From: RBG-16-57-9 sp964462185
GTDB taxonomy: Archaea > Thermoproteota > Bathyarchaeia > TCS64
Length of the DNA: 64,000 nucleotides
NCBI GenBank assembly: GCA_964462185.1
Contig: CAYWWV010000003.1
Span: forward strand, 19,636-83,635
Direction: 5' to 3'
Of the stretch, positions 35,720 through 44,122 are shown in pieces. Numbering within the stretch: the first letter of the stretch is position 1; each line of letters opens with the position of its first letter. Made by a program: the position numbers and the translations under genes. The notes under the pieces are model-generated. The model was given only the letters and a program-made list of their open reading frames with translations. It was not told the origin of the DNA and searched no databases.

Positions 35720-35772
35720 GGAGCGGTAATTACTCCCCACCCGGATGTAAGTACCGTTTATTCAAAATACCT

Positions 35773-35792
35773 GCGCTATTTAGAGCGCTTTT
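35773..35792 (+). terminator. Hairpin followed by T-rich tract, possible terminator
   Basis: gcgct-atttag-agcgc forms a 5-base stem followed directly by tttta. It lies 54 bases after the OCD-family stop in an AT-rich spacer before tfb. Archaeal termination depends mainly on T-tracts, so the hairpin may be incidental. Confidence 0.35.
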
Positions 35793-35854
35793 ATTGAATC
35801 TTCAGTTTTTCTCATCCATTGACAGAAATAAACCTTTTTTCAGCTTGTTTCCCC

Positions 35855-35869
35855 AAAGGTTTAAATACC
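35855..35869 (+). promoter_or_regulatory. Strong BRE/TATA promoter of tfb
   Basis: aaaggtttaaatacc is a near-ideal BRE plus TATA, centred about 31 bases upstream of the GTG start at 35895 and embedded in an AT-rich spacer. Confidence 0.65.
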
Positions 35870-35894
35870 AGGCCTGATTCGAATAAATAAATTT

Positions 35895-36830
35895 GTGGGG
35901 GATTATTTGGGGGTCAAGCTGAAGAAGCAGACCAGTTGCACCGAATGCGGCAACACCAACCTATTAAGAGACTACGAAACCGGTGAACTGGTCTGCCTGA
36001 AATGTGGAATGGTTCTTTCATCAACCCTGTTCGACACCGGGCCGGAATGGCGTGCATTCGACCAGGAGCAGAGGGATAAGCTGCCCCGTGTGGGGGCCCC
36101 GGTGACTTGGACCATCCACGACAAGGGGCTGAGCACCACCATCGGGTGGCAAGACAGGGATGCCTCGGGTAAAAGGCTGAGCCCTGAGGAGAGGGCTAGG
36201 CTTTACAGGTTGAGGAAGTGGCACAGGCGGAGCAAGGTCTCCGACAGCACCCAGAGGAACCTGGCCCACGCCTTGAGCGAAATGAGTAAGATCAGCTACA
36301 AGTTGAACCTGCCCAAGAATGTGGTTGAAACCAGCAGCATGATCTACAGGAAGGCCATCCAGAACCAGTTGATCAGGGGCCGAACCATCCAGAGCGTGGC
36401 TGTGGCCTCCATATACATGGCCTGCCGCCAGTGCGGCGTCATCAGGACGCTGGACGATGTGGCCAAGGCCGCCAACATCACCAAGAAGGAGGCTGCTAGG
36501 AACTATCGGTTCCTCTTGAGGGAGTTGAAGCCCGATGTTCCCCAGGTGAATCCTCGGGGCTACATAAGCAAGATCGTTAGCAAGCTGGCGTTGAACGGGG
36601 AGACGGAGCGCCTGGCCATGGCCATCCTTAACCAGGCCACCAAGTTGAAGCTCACCAGTGGGAGGGGGCCCAGCGGCATCGCGGCTGCCTGCATATACAT
36701 CAGCAGCCAGCTGACCGATGAGCGGCGGACCCAGGGGGAGATCGCCCGGGAGGCCCAGGTCACCGAGGTGACCATTAGGAACCGGTACAAGGAGCTGACG
36801 CATAGACTGGATTTCGACATATCCCTCTAG
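35895..36830 (+). CDS. tfb: Transcription initiation factor B
   Basis: 311-residue TFB, the archaeal TFIIB homologue that bridges TBP-TATA-BRE and RNA polymerase. N-terminal zinc ribbon CTECGNTN ... CLKCG (residues 15-37), a B-reader/linker with KLPRVGAPVTWTIHDKGLSTTIGW, then two cyclin folds (about residues 115-205 and 212-305) containing SVAVASIYMACR and GIAAACIYISSQ. A GTG start, with a TTG four codons later as alternative. The EngB-like gene begins one base after its stop. Confidence 0.97.
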   Translation: MGDYLGVKLKKQTSCTECGNTNLLRDYETGELVCLKCGMVLSSTLFDTGPEWRAFDQEQRDKLPRVGAPVTWTIHDKGLSTTIGWQDRDASGKRLSPEERARLYRLRKWHRRSKVSDSTQRNLAHALSEMSKISYKLNLPKNVVETSSMIYRKAIQNQLIRGRTIQSVAVASIYMACRQCGVIRTLDDVAKAANITKKEAARNYRFLLRELKPDVPQVNPRGYISKIVSKLALNGETERLAMAILNQATKLKLTSGRGPSGIAAACIYISSQLTDERRTQGEIAREAQVTEVTIRNRYKELTHRLDFDISL

Positions 36831-36831
36831 C

Positions 36832-37458
36832 GTGGGCCCAACGGTGGAGGAAGACCGTTTCTTAGTGGTCTTCACAGGGAGGCCCAACGCTGGGAAGAGC
36901 TCCCTCATACGAGCCTTGACCGGTTTGAGGGTGGCGGTGGGGAAGAGGCCTGGCACCACCACCAGGATCAAGGTCTACCCCGTCTCCAAAGGTCTGGGGA
37001 TTGTGGATATGCCGGGGTACGGGGTAAAGGTGGGGGCGCCCAGGGCCTGGGTTGAGAGAACCAAAGACGCCTTCCTGGAGTTCATAGAGGACAACGCGGG
37101 GAGAATTAAGGCAGCCGTACACGTGTTGAGCCTGCCCACATTCCTTGAGGCCGAGGAGCGGCTGGCTAAAAAGGGTTACATAAACGTGGATGTGGAGATG
37201 GTGGGGTTCCTCCAAGAGACCTTGGGAGTAACACCCCTGGTGGCCGCCAACAAGGTGGATAAGGTCTCAGAGGAGGAGGCCGCCCTCAACCTGGAGGCAC
37301 TGAGAGACCGCTTGGAGAGCCACTTGAAGCGAAGCGTGGAACACCACCTCTTCCCCGTCAGCGCCCGCACAGGGCAAGGGGTGGGCCCCCTCAAAGAGGC
37401 CCTGGTTAAGAAGCTGAGGGAGGCCGGCTACAGGGGCCCCCTATCACCACGGAGGTAG
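36832..37458 (+). CDS. engB: EngB-like GTPase
   Basis: 208-residue TRAFAC-class GTPase: G1 GRPNAGKSS (residues 16-24), G2 PGTTT, G3 DMPGYG, G4 NKVD and G5 SARTGQG. The DMPGYG form of G3 is typical of the EngB/YihA family, linked to ribosome assembly in bacteria. A GTG start one base after tfb implies cotranscription of a ribosome-related GTPase with a basal transcription factor. Its stop is 3 bases from the convergent radA. Confidence 0.9.
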   Translation: MGPTVEEDRFLVVFTGRPNAGKSSLIRALTGLRVAVGKRPGTTTRIKVYPVSKGLGIVDMPGYGVKVGAPRAWVERTKDAFLEFIEDNAGRIKAAVHVLSLPTFLEAEERLAKKGYINVDVEMVGFLQETLGVTPLVAANKVDKVSEEEAALNLEALRDRLESHLKRSVEHHLFPVSARTGQGVGPLKEALVKKLREAGYRGPLSPRR

Positions 37459-37461
37459 AGC

Positions 37462-38451
37462 CTACTCCAACCCCTGCTTGGGATCGTACACCATGTCGGT
37501 GTTCCCATCCTCGTCGCATATACCGGCGACGGTGATGGCTATCCGTATCTTCTCCTCAGGCAGGTAGGGGCTGTCGATGACCTGCACCAGCCTGGTGTTG
37601 GCCCTGCCCTTACGCAAGTAAACCCTATGGGTGCAGGCGTGAGCCATCACGTTGCCACCCGTAGGCCTGTTGGGGTCCCCGTAGGCCACATCGGGCTTGG
37701 CCTGGACCTGGTTGGTCACCACCACCGCCAAGTTGAAGGCCTCGGCAACCCTAAGCAGGTTCCCCAGCACCCCGCTGATCTTCTGCTGCCTCTCCGCCAG
37801 GTTGCCTCTGCCGATGTATTCACCGCGGAAGTGGCCGATCATGCTATCCACTATAACCAGCTTAACATCGTGTTCCTGGCACACCTGGGGTAGGTTTTTC
37901 ACCAGCATGATCTGGTGGTCGCTGTTATAGGCCCTGGCCACCAAAATGTTGGTGAGGATCTCCTGGGGGTCGTACCCCCGGGCCTCAGCTATCTGGACCA
38001 CGCGCTCGGGGAGGAAGGTGCCCTCGGTGTCAATGACGCAGACCTTCCCGTTTAGGCCCCCCTCCTCCACGGGTCGCTGTGCGAGGACGCTGAGAGTGTA
38101 GCAGATCTGGGTTTTCCCGGAGCCGAACTCGCCGATTAGCTCGGTGATGACCCCGGTCTCTATCCCGCCGCCCATGATGCGGTCGAACTCGCTGGAACCC
38201 GTCCTACACTTTAACAGGTGTTTACGCGTCTCGAGGAGCTCCGAGGCTGAGACGAACCCCGGGTCCACTTTGAGGCGCGCCAGGGTGTTTACCTTGATGG
38301 CGGTGTCCACCCCGATGCCGGTTAGCTCCACTATTTCTCTTGGGGGAGTGACTGCTATGGCTTCTAGTGTGACTAACCCGGCTTTGTGTAGTTTTTTTAT
38401 GGTGGTGCTTGCCACGCCTTCCAGGGTTCCGGCTTCTACTACCTCTCCCAT
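37462..38451 (-). CDS. radA: RadA recombinase, paralog 2 (canonical polymerisation motif)
   Basis: 329-residue RadA. N-terminal helix-hairpin-helix region (KAGLVTLEAIAVTPPREIVELTGIG), subunit-docking motif FVSA (residues 66-69), Walker A GEFGSGKT (108-115), Walker B LVIVDSM, and GHFRGEYIGRGNLAERQQKI, NQVQAKPD, PTGGNVMAHA, all conserved in archaeal recombinases. It is the better fit to the housekeeping strand-exchange protein. A TATA element (ttataat, 38482-38488) lies about 34 bases upstream, and a 16-base word shared with the nreA promoter region lies further upstream. Confidence 0.95.
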   Translation of the reverse strand: MGEVVEAGTLEGVASTTIKKLHKAGLVTLEAIAVTPPREIVELTGIGVDTAIKVNTLARLKVDPGFVSASELLETRKHLLKCRTGSSEFDRIMGGGIETGVITELIGEFGSGKTQICYTLSVLAQRPVEEGGLNGKVCVIDTEGTFLPERVVQIAEARGYDPQEILTNILVARAYNSDHQIMLVKNLPQVCQEHDVKLVIVDSMIGHFRGEYIGRGNLAERQQKISGVLGNLLRVAEAFNLAVVVTNQVQAKPDVAYGDPNRPTGGNVMAHACTHRVYLRKGRANTRLVQVIDSPYLPEEKIRIAITVAGICDEDGNTDMVYDPKQGLE

Positions 38452-38514
38452 CGTTCTCTGGGGGTTGGTGGTTGGTTTGGCTTATAATGTGAACGCACTG
38501 TTTCTGGTATGGGA

Positions 38515-38530
38515 GGTGGGTGAAAGTGGG
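38515..38530. promoter_or_regulatory. 16-base element shared with the nreA promoter region
   Basis: ggtgggtgaaagtggg, identical to 46465-46480. It lies 27 bases beyond the radA TATA core on one side and about 45 bases from the dsrE-like start on the other, a layout closely matched at nreA. Binding of a regulator is inferred. Confidence 0.45.
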
Positions 38531-38574
38531 TGTGGGGGTAGTTTTTTCCGTGGTTGTGGGGGTATGTATTTGGC

Positions 38575-38871
38575 TTGAAGGTCCTCCTGGTTGTCTCCAA
38601 TCCGCGTCTCCTGGCCCAGCTGATGGGCATCGCCGATGCCGCCAACTCTAGGGGCCACAAGGTCACGGTTTTTTTCATCGAGGAGTCGGTCAAGTTGCTG
38701 GCCCAGTACCCTGTCCTGGGGCGGTTGGGCGTGGATTTGATAGCTTGTCAGACGGCTTGCCTCCAGGCGGGTTTGGGGGAGGGGGATTTGGTGGGGGGTG
38801 CCAGGGTTTCCAGTTTGGCGGAGCTGGTGGTTCTAATGGAGTCTTCTGACAGGGTGTTGTTTTTGGGGTGA
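38575..38871 (+). CDS. tusD: DsrE/TusD-like sulfur-relay protein
   Basis: 98-residue DsrE-fold protein, first of a DsrE-DsrF-DsrH trio. Counterparts of TusD: N-terminal KVLLVVSNPRLLAQ, VTVFFIEESV, then GVDLIACQTACLQAGL, where TusD has its sulfur-accepting Cys (here Cys58 and Cys62), and a C-terminal ESSDRVLFLG. In bacteria the TusBCD hexamer passes sulfur for tRNA 2-thiolation; DsrEFH serves sulfur oxidation. The TTG at 38575 begins at the first beta strand; a TTG at 38554 is an alternative. Confidence 0.78.
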   Translation: MKVLLVVSNPRLLAQLMGIADAANSRGHKVTVFFIEESVKLLAQYPVLGRLGVDLIACQTACLQAGLGEGDLVGGARVSSLAELVVLMESSDRVLFLG

Positions 38872-38887
38872 TGGCTTGGAGGGGTTC

Positions 38888-39220
38888 ATGTTGGTGTTTC
38901 GGAAGCGGGTGGTGCCCGGGGAGAGGGTGGAGGAGGGGCTTCGGCTCAGCGCGGCCATGTTGGGGATGGATGTTTACCCGGTGGTGGTTTTCGTGGATGA
39001 GGGGGTGGAGGCCTTGCTCCCTGGGGCCATCTACTTGGAGAACCTGAGGGAGTATTTGAGGGTGGTCTCGGAGATGGCTGGGGTCTACGTGTTGGAGGAG
39101 AGTCTGGAGGAGAGGGAGTTGACGGTGGGTGACCTGGCGCCGGGTTTGGAGGTGGAGGTGGTAGACTTGGAGGGGTTCACCGGTTTGGTGGAGGGCTGCA
39201 GGCTGGTGGTGAGCTTCTAG
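38888..39220 (+). CDS. tusC: DsrF/TusC-like sulfur-relay protein
   Basis: 110-residue DsrF-fold protein. It follows the TusC pattern closely: MLGMDVYPVVVFVDEGVEALLPG, a VSEMAGVYVLEESLEERELT segment equivalent to the GLYDIE...SLRERGL stretch of TusC, and a final RLVVSF. A good Shine-Dalgarno (ggagggg, 38878-38884) four bases before the ATG at 38888 decides the start over a TTG at 38876. It would form the central subunit pair of a heterohexamer. Confidence 0.75.
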   Translation: MLVFRKRVVPGERVEEGLRLSAAMLGMDVYPVVVFVDEGVEALLPGAIYLENLREYLRVVSEMAGVYVLEESLEERELTVGDLAPGLEVEVVDLEGFTGLVEGCRLVVSF

Positions 39221-39231
39221 GGGGTGGCCTG

Positions 39232-39507
39232 GTGGAGACCTTGGTTCTACTGTCGAGGGCTCACGGGGAGACTGTTTTCAAGGTTGCCAGAGGGCTGGCT
39301 GAGAGGGGTGAGGAGGTTCACATCGTCTTCACCGGACGGGGGACCCACTATGTGTGGAAGGGGGATGTCTTGAAGAGGCTGGAGTTCGCCCGCCTGTACA
39401 CCTTCGAGGCGGAGTTTGACAGCCCCAACCCCCGCGTGGAGGCCCTCAGCTACCAGGGGTTCGTGGAGCTATTGGAGCGCTGCGAGAGGGTGGTCTCCTG
39501 GGTTTAA
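39232..39507 (+). CDS. tusB: DsrH/TusB-like sulfur-relay protein
   Basis: 91-residue DsrH-fold protein, last of the trio. The C-terminal YQGFVELLERCERVVSWV matches the TusB ending (a DYxxFV segment and terminal Trp). GTG start 11 bases after the tusC-like stop, with a G-rich tract upstream. Together the three genes make a complete TusDCB/DsrEFH set in the bacterial order. No TusA- or TusE-like gene is in the window. Confidence 0.72.
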   Translation: METLVLLSRAHGETVFKVARGLAERGEEVHIVFTGRGTHYVWKGDVLKRLEFARLYTFEAEFDSPNPRVEALSYQGFVELLERCERVVSWV

Positions 39508-39511
39508 AGCC

Positions 39512-39739
39512 CTAGTCCACCCACCAGACCCAGCCCCTCCTCTCAGGGTCCCTCCTACCCTGGATGAGGCCTCTCCTCCTAAGCCTGTTAAGGAATACTA
39601 TGGTGGCGTCGGGGCAGCGCTTCCTCCGTTTGGCCATCTCCTCCCCTATTTGGCGTGTGGTTAGGGGTTGGGGGGATGCTTTGAGTATCTCCACTATGGC
39701 TTTGGCTGCCTCCCCTAGCTCTTCCTCGGCGGGGTCCAT
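39512..39739 (-). CDS. Small winged-helix protein
   Basis: 75-residue protein with a wHTH-like region (PQPLTTRQIGEEMAKRRKRCPDATIVFLNRLRRRGLIQGRRDPERRGWVWWV), the last part fitting the wing. A small transcription factor or nucleic-acid binder is likely. The ATG at 39739 lies about 27 bases from a TATA element (gataaaaac on minus, 39761-39770); an upstream in-frame ATG would read through the divergent aminotransferase gene and is rejected. Confidence 0.65.
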   Translation of the reverse strand: MDPAEEELGEAAKAIVEILKASPQPLTTRQIGEEMAKRRKRCPDATIVFLNRLRRRGLIQGRRDPERRGWVWWVD

Positions 39740-39760
39740 GGATATGGGGTGGGGGTACAG

Positions 39761-39770
39761 GTTTTTATCT
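39761..39770. promoter_or_regulatory. Symmetric TATA element shared by divergent genes
   Basis: gtttttatct on plus, agataaaaac on minus, centred 25 bases from the plus-strand ATG (39791) and 27 bases from the minus-strand ATG (39739). One element could serve both leaderless genes. Confidence 0.5.
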
Positions 39771-39790
39771 TCGACGGGTAAAGTTGACCC

Positions 39791-40817
39791 ATGAGGCTTT
39801 TCACTGTTGGGCCGGTGGCTTGCTATCCCCAGGTCTTGGAGGCCATGGGGATGCAGATGTACAGCCACCGGAGCAAGGAGTATTTAGAGCTCCACTACGA
39901 GGTGGTGAGAAAGCTCCAGGAGTTCCTGGGGACGGAGAGCCCCGTGTTTCTATTCAGCAGCACGGGATCGGGCTTCATGGAGGCCTGCGTGAGGAACTGC
40001 GTCCGGGAGAGGATGCTGGTGTGTGTCAACGGTAGCTTTGGTAAGAGGTTTGCTGAGGTGGGTAGGGCCAATGGGCGGGAGGTGGTTGTGCTGGAGTCGG
40101 AGCTGGGGGCGCCCACCCTGCCGGAGGATTTGGAGGAGGCCCTGGAGGAGGAGCCGGAGGTGGAGGCCGTGGCCATCACCCACAACGAGACGAGCACGGG
40201 GCTCCTCAACGACCTCCCGGCGTTGACCAGGGTCTGCAGGGATTTCGGGGTTCTGGTCTTCGTGGATGCTGTGAGCAGCATGGGTGGAGTGGAGATCAAG
40301 GTGGATGAGTGGGGGATCGATGTGTGTTTCAGCAGTAGCCAGAAGTGTTTCGGGGTGCCGCCGGGACTGGGGATCGGCTCGGTGGGCTCCAGGGCCTTGG
40401 AGGCCTCGGAGAACATGGACGAGAAGGGGTGGTACTTCGACTTCAAGTTGTGGGAGAGGTACCATGAGAGGGGGCGGGGAACACCCATGACCAGCGTGAT
40501 CCCCCAGGTGGCCGGGCTGGGGGCTGCCCTGGGCCTGGTGGAGGAGATGGGGGGGCCCCAGGCCTACTACCGGCTGTATGAGAGGCGCAACCAGGCCATA
40601 AGGGAGGGCTTGGCGGAGCTGGGGTTGAAGCTGTTCCCCAGGCCAGGGTTTGAGAGCCCCACTGTGAGCTGCGTGGAGGCGCCCCCAGGCTTCACGGGGC
40701 CCGAGGTCTACGAGCGGATGAGGGGCGAGGGCTACGAGCTGGCCCAGGGATACGGCTCTCTCCGGGAGACCACCTTCAGGATTGGGAACATGGGCTGGAT
40801 CCCCGAGGAATACATTG
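39791..40817 (+). CDS. Class V aminotransferase (alanine-glyoxylate/serine type), 3' end in gap
   Basis: About 342 residues of a PLP-dependent class V aminotransferase. RLFTVGPVACYPQVLEAM and MYSHRSKEYLELH are typical of alanine-glyoxylate/serine-pyruvate aminotransferases; THNETSTGLLND and VDAVSSMGGVEI surround the PLP Asp, and SSSQKCFGVPPGLG carries the Schiff-base lysine. Near the end, RIGNMGWIPEEYI is followed by the 100-N gap, so perhaps 20-30 C-terminal residues are missing. A TATA element lies 25 bases upstream of the ATG. Substrates not assignable. Confidence 0.88.
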
Positions 40818-40917
40818 NNNNNNNNNNNNNNNNNNNNNNNNNNNNNNNNNNNNNNNNNNNNNNNNNNNNNNNNNNNNNNNNNNNNNNNNNNNNNNNNNNN
40901 NNNNNNNNNNNNNNNNN
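40818..40917. other. Assembly gap (100 N) between two convergent 3' ends
   Basis: Placeholder gap. It hides the C-terminus of the aminotransferase (plus) and the last residues of PheT (minus). True length unknown. Confidence 0.95.
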
Positions 40918-42557
40918 TCCATCTCCAGGGCCGCCACAGGCATCTCAAGGCCCCAGTTCTCCAGGGCCTGGGGGTGAACCTCGCCCAGCCAGCAAAGCTC
41001 GCCGCCCCCGGCCTTGGCCACCAGCCTCCGGCCCTCGATGAAGCAGTCCCAGCCCCCGGGCTCCACCGAGGCCTCCACCTCCAGGTTCTCCAGGATGCTG
41101 TTCATCACGGCCTTGGCCTCGCTGAAATTGGCTCGGCTGTGGCAGAGGACCACGGCCAACCTTCGGTTGGTGCGGGCCCCTGTCTCGGTGGAGGGGTCTA
41201 GGTGGACCACGTCGTCCACCTCGTAGAGGTTTTGGGGGTAGGGGTGGTGTTTGTTGTTGGAGAGGACCTCCATGAGGCTGGGTAGGAGGCGGTTTCGGAG
41301 GCAGGTGTAGGCCTCCATCTTGGGGTTCTCGGTCTCACATATGGGCTCGGGGGGGAGAAGCATCTTGTGGAACAGTTTGTCGTGGTTGCTCATCATGAAG
41401 GTCACCACCTCTAGGAGGCCGTGGCCCACCAGGAAGTTGCGGAGCTTGCGGCTGAATACCTCTAGGGGGTCTTCCCCAGCCTCGGTTTGTATGGGGGGTA
41501 TGTTGGGCTGGAAGTTGCCGTAGCCGTGGGCTATGGCTATGTCCTCCACCAGGTCGATGGGGTGCATTATGTCGGCGCGGTAGCTGGGTATCCTCACCTT
41601 TATTGCGGGCCCTTGGGGGGTGGCTCCGTGGCCCATCCTCTCCAGGAGGGCGGCGCAGTCCTCCGGGGTGAAGGCTGTGCCCAGGGTTTTGTTTACGTAG
41701 TCTGTGTCCAGCTCCATCTCCCAGGGCTCCAGGTTGGGTGTGACCAGGACGCTGCCGTCGGGGTAGTGGTTGTGGACCTGGTAGACCTGGGCGCCCCTGT
41801 CCATGAGGGTGGTGCAGATGACGTTGAGTACCTCGGTGATGGCGTTGAGGTCGGTGCCTGTGACGTCGATGAAGAGCTGGGTGGTGAACTCGTCGACCCT
41901 GGTGTATTCGCCGTTGATGATGGGGGGCATGCTGAGGACCATACCCTTGTTGTCCAGGATGATGGGGTATTCCTCCGCCCCCTCCAGTATCCAGGCGTAC
42001 TCCTTCCCCGTCTTCATCTCGGAGAGCATCCAAGCCAAGTCGTGTTCCTCTTCTTCGCCGAGGGGCTGGAAGCGGAAGCTGGGGGGCTTGGTGGTGTAGA
42101 CCACTGGGAACTCGATGGGGGTGAGGTCGTGGAGGCCGATGGCCACCTTCCTCCTCTTGCGGCCGTGGGTCACGTGGAGCTTCTCCTGCATCTGGATGAG
42201 GCTGCGGATTAAGGCGTCGGATAGCTCCACGTTTTTCACCACGGCGGTGACGAACCAGGGCCTCACCTTGGCAGTCTTCTCGTCCACCTCCACCCGGTAG
42301 TCCGAGGCCTCCACGGGGTAGTGGCGGAGCCCTGTCTTCCACCCTCTCCAAGAGGAGTAGGCCCTGGCCAGGCCCTCGATGCTTAGGAGGTCGGGCCTGT
42401 TGGGGAAGACCTCCAGGGTGAATCCCTCCTCGGTCTCCCCCTCCCAGCTGGTTCCCATCATGGGCAGGGTGTCCCGGAGCTCCTCCAGGCCCACCTCCAC
42501 GCCCAGTAGCTCCCACAAGTCTTCCAGGTTAACCTCTATAACCGGCATCTTCTTCAC
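40918..42557 (-). CDS. pheT: Phenylalanyl-tRNA synthetase beta subunit, 3' end in gap
   Basis: About 546 residues of archaeal-type PheT: N-terminal EVNLEDLWELLGV, VFPNRPDLLSIEGLARAY, the B3/B4-domain region, PSYRADIMHPIDLVEDIAIAHGYGNFQP, and the class II-like catalytic-fold remnant ending MPVAALEM just before the gap, so only a few residues are missing. It forms the alpha2-beta2 PheRS with PheS. The GTG at 42557 overlaps the pheS stop (GTGA); an ATG at 42548 is an alternative, and coupling is clear either way. Confidence 0.95.
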
Positions 42558-44074
42558 CTCACCCAGAGCCTCGCGGCCCTAAGCATACCTATGTCATTGC
42601 TGTATAGCTCCCGGATGCTCTCGATGTGGTAGCTCTGCATGATGAGCCTGTCGAAGCCGGGGCCCCAGGCCAGCACGGGGACGTCTATGCCTATGAGGGG
42701 TTTAACCACCTCTGGGCGGAACATGCCTGCGCCGAATAGCTCCATCCAGGAGCCCCTCTCCTCTATCCAGACCTCTGCCTCCATGCTCATCTCGGTGTAG
42801 GGGAAGTAGCCGGGTCTGAACCTGAACTTCTCCAAGCCCAGGCCCTCCAGGTAGGTCTTCAGGTAGCCCTGCATGTCGCGGAAGGTGACGCCTTCGCCGA
42901 TGACGATGCCGTCGGTCTGGTAGAACTCGGCTAGGTGGTTCCAGTCGATGGTCTCGTTGCGGAAGACGCGGCCCACGCTGAAGAACTTGCCTGGGAGGTC
43001 TTCGGGCTTCAACTTGGCGATCTGCTGGACGCTGAGGCTGGTGGTGTGGGTTCTGAGGACGGTGCGGGCGGCGAGCTCAGGGTCCCACTTGTATCTCCAG
43101 CCTCTGCTGCCCGTGGTCCAACCGTTCTCATGGGTCTCCTTGACCCTTCTGACCAGCTCGGGGTCGGGTAGCCGTCCTTTGTAGGGGGTTTTCATGTAGA
43201 AGGTGTCGGCCAGGTCTCTGGCGGGGTGGTCTTGGGGCTGGTATAGGGCGTCGAAGTTCCAGAAGTTGAGCTCCAGGTACTCCCCCTTCATCTCCTTGAA
43301 CCCCAGCTCCACCCAGAAGCGGCGGATGTAGTCGATGATCTGGCTTATGAAGTGGCGCTTCCCCGGGTAGGTCCTGGGGACGGGTAGGGTTACGTCGTAG
43401 GCCTGGAACTGGGCCCCCCTCCAGCTGCCTGTGGAGAGCATCCCCGGGGTGATCTGGGTCACAACCTTCCGCTCCTCGCCCAGGTGGTCCAAGACCTTCC
43501 TCCCCAGCTCGGTTATGGTGACCTGGCGGTGGGTCACGCGGCTCCTCCTCGCCAAGCCTCTCTTAACAAGGGTCTCCAGCTCTCCCGCCTCCTCCTCCGA
43601 GAAGGCGGCCCCCTCCAGTTTCCCACTCTCCCCCAACTTGGCTAGGACCGACTCCCCGGGTAGTTTCGTCGTGGAAAGCCCTTTCTCCGTGAGCCTCACC
43701 TCCCCGGCCTCCACCTGGGCCAGGCCCAGCCTCCGCAGCCAACCCAAGCCAATCATGAACCCGGGGAAAGAATCCTTGAGCATCTCCACCCGCATGGGGC
43801 CCCGCCTAAGGGCCTCCAGCAGTCTCCTCTCGGGCAGCCCCTCCTGGGCGTACTGCTGCCCCTCCTGGGTGAGCTGGAAGAACTCCTGGGTCTCCTCCTG
43901 GAATGTTAAAACCCCCTTGGTGGCGGCCCAGTCCGAGGCCTTCTCCACAGCGTCCCGGGTCAGCCCCGTGGCCCTGGATAGCTCCTCAGTGGAGGCCTCT
44001 CCTTTCTCCGCCAGGGCTCTCAGTATTCTCCGCTCGTTCTCATGTAGGCTTGAAGCCAGTTCAACCGGGTTCAT
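42554..44074 (-). CDS. pheS: Phenylalanyl-tRNA synthetase alpha subunit
   Basis: 506-residue archaeal PheS. Residues 1-200 contain winged-helix repeats that contact tRNA; the class II core follows with LPVPRTYPGKRHFI, DTFYMKT, motif 2 VGRVFRNETIDWNHLAEFYQ and motif 3 VLAWGPGFDRLIM. Together with pheT it charges tRNA-Phe. The ATG at 44074 (MNPVELASS) matches the expected N-terminus; an ORF start at 44110 would lie at the TATA element (ttttaag, about 44108-44114). Confidence 0.96.
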   Translation of the reverse strand: MNPVELASSLHENERRILRALAEKGEASTEELSRATGLTRDAVEKASDWAATKGVLTFQEETQEFFQLTQEGQQYAQEGLPERRLLEALRRGPMRVEMLKDSFPGFMIGLGWLRRLGLAQVEAGEVRLTEKGLSTTKLPGESVLAKLGESGKLEGAAFSEEEAGELETLVKRGLARRSRVTHRQVTITELGRKVLDHLGEERKVVTQITPGMLSTGSWRGAQFQAYDVTLPVPRTYPGKRHFISQIIDYIRRFWVELGFKEMKGEYLELNFWNFDALYQPQDHPARDLADTFYMKTPYKGRLPDPELVRRVKETHENGWTTGSRGWRYKWDPELAARTVLRTHTTSLSVQQIAKLKPEDLPGKFFSVGRVFRNETIDWNHLAEFYQTDGIVIGEGVTFRDMQGYLKTYLEGLGLEKFRFRPGYFPYTEMSMEAEVWIEERGSWMELFGAGMFRPEVVKPLIGIDVPVLAWGPGFDRLIMQSYHIESIRELYSNDIGMLRAARLWVR

Positions 44075-44122
44075 GGTCACCCAACCTACCAATCTACCAC
44101 TCCACCCCACTTAAAAATTGGT

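Noticed and set aside
40776..41041. ORFs reading through the gap at 40818-40917
   Set aside because: They join two unrelated genes through N bases; the aminotransferase and PheT frames end inside the gap from opposite sides.
41335..42516. 393-codon alternative frame inside pheT
   Set aside because: Same-strand +1/+2 shadow, Pro/Gly/Arg/His-rich with no family features, while pheT matches its family throughout.
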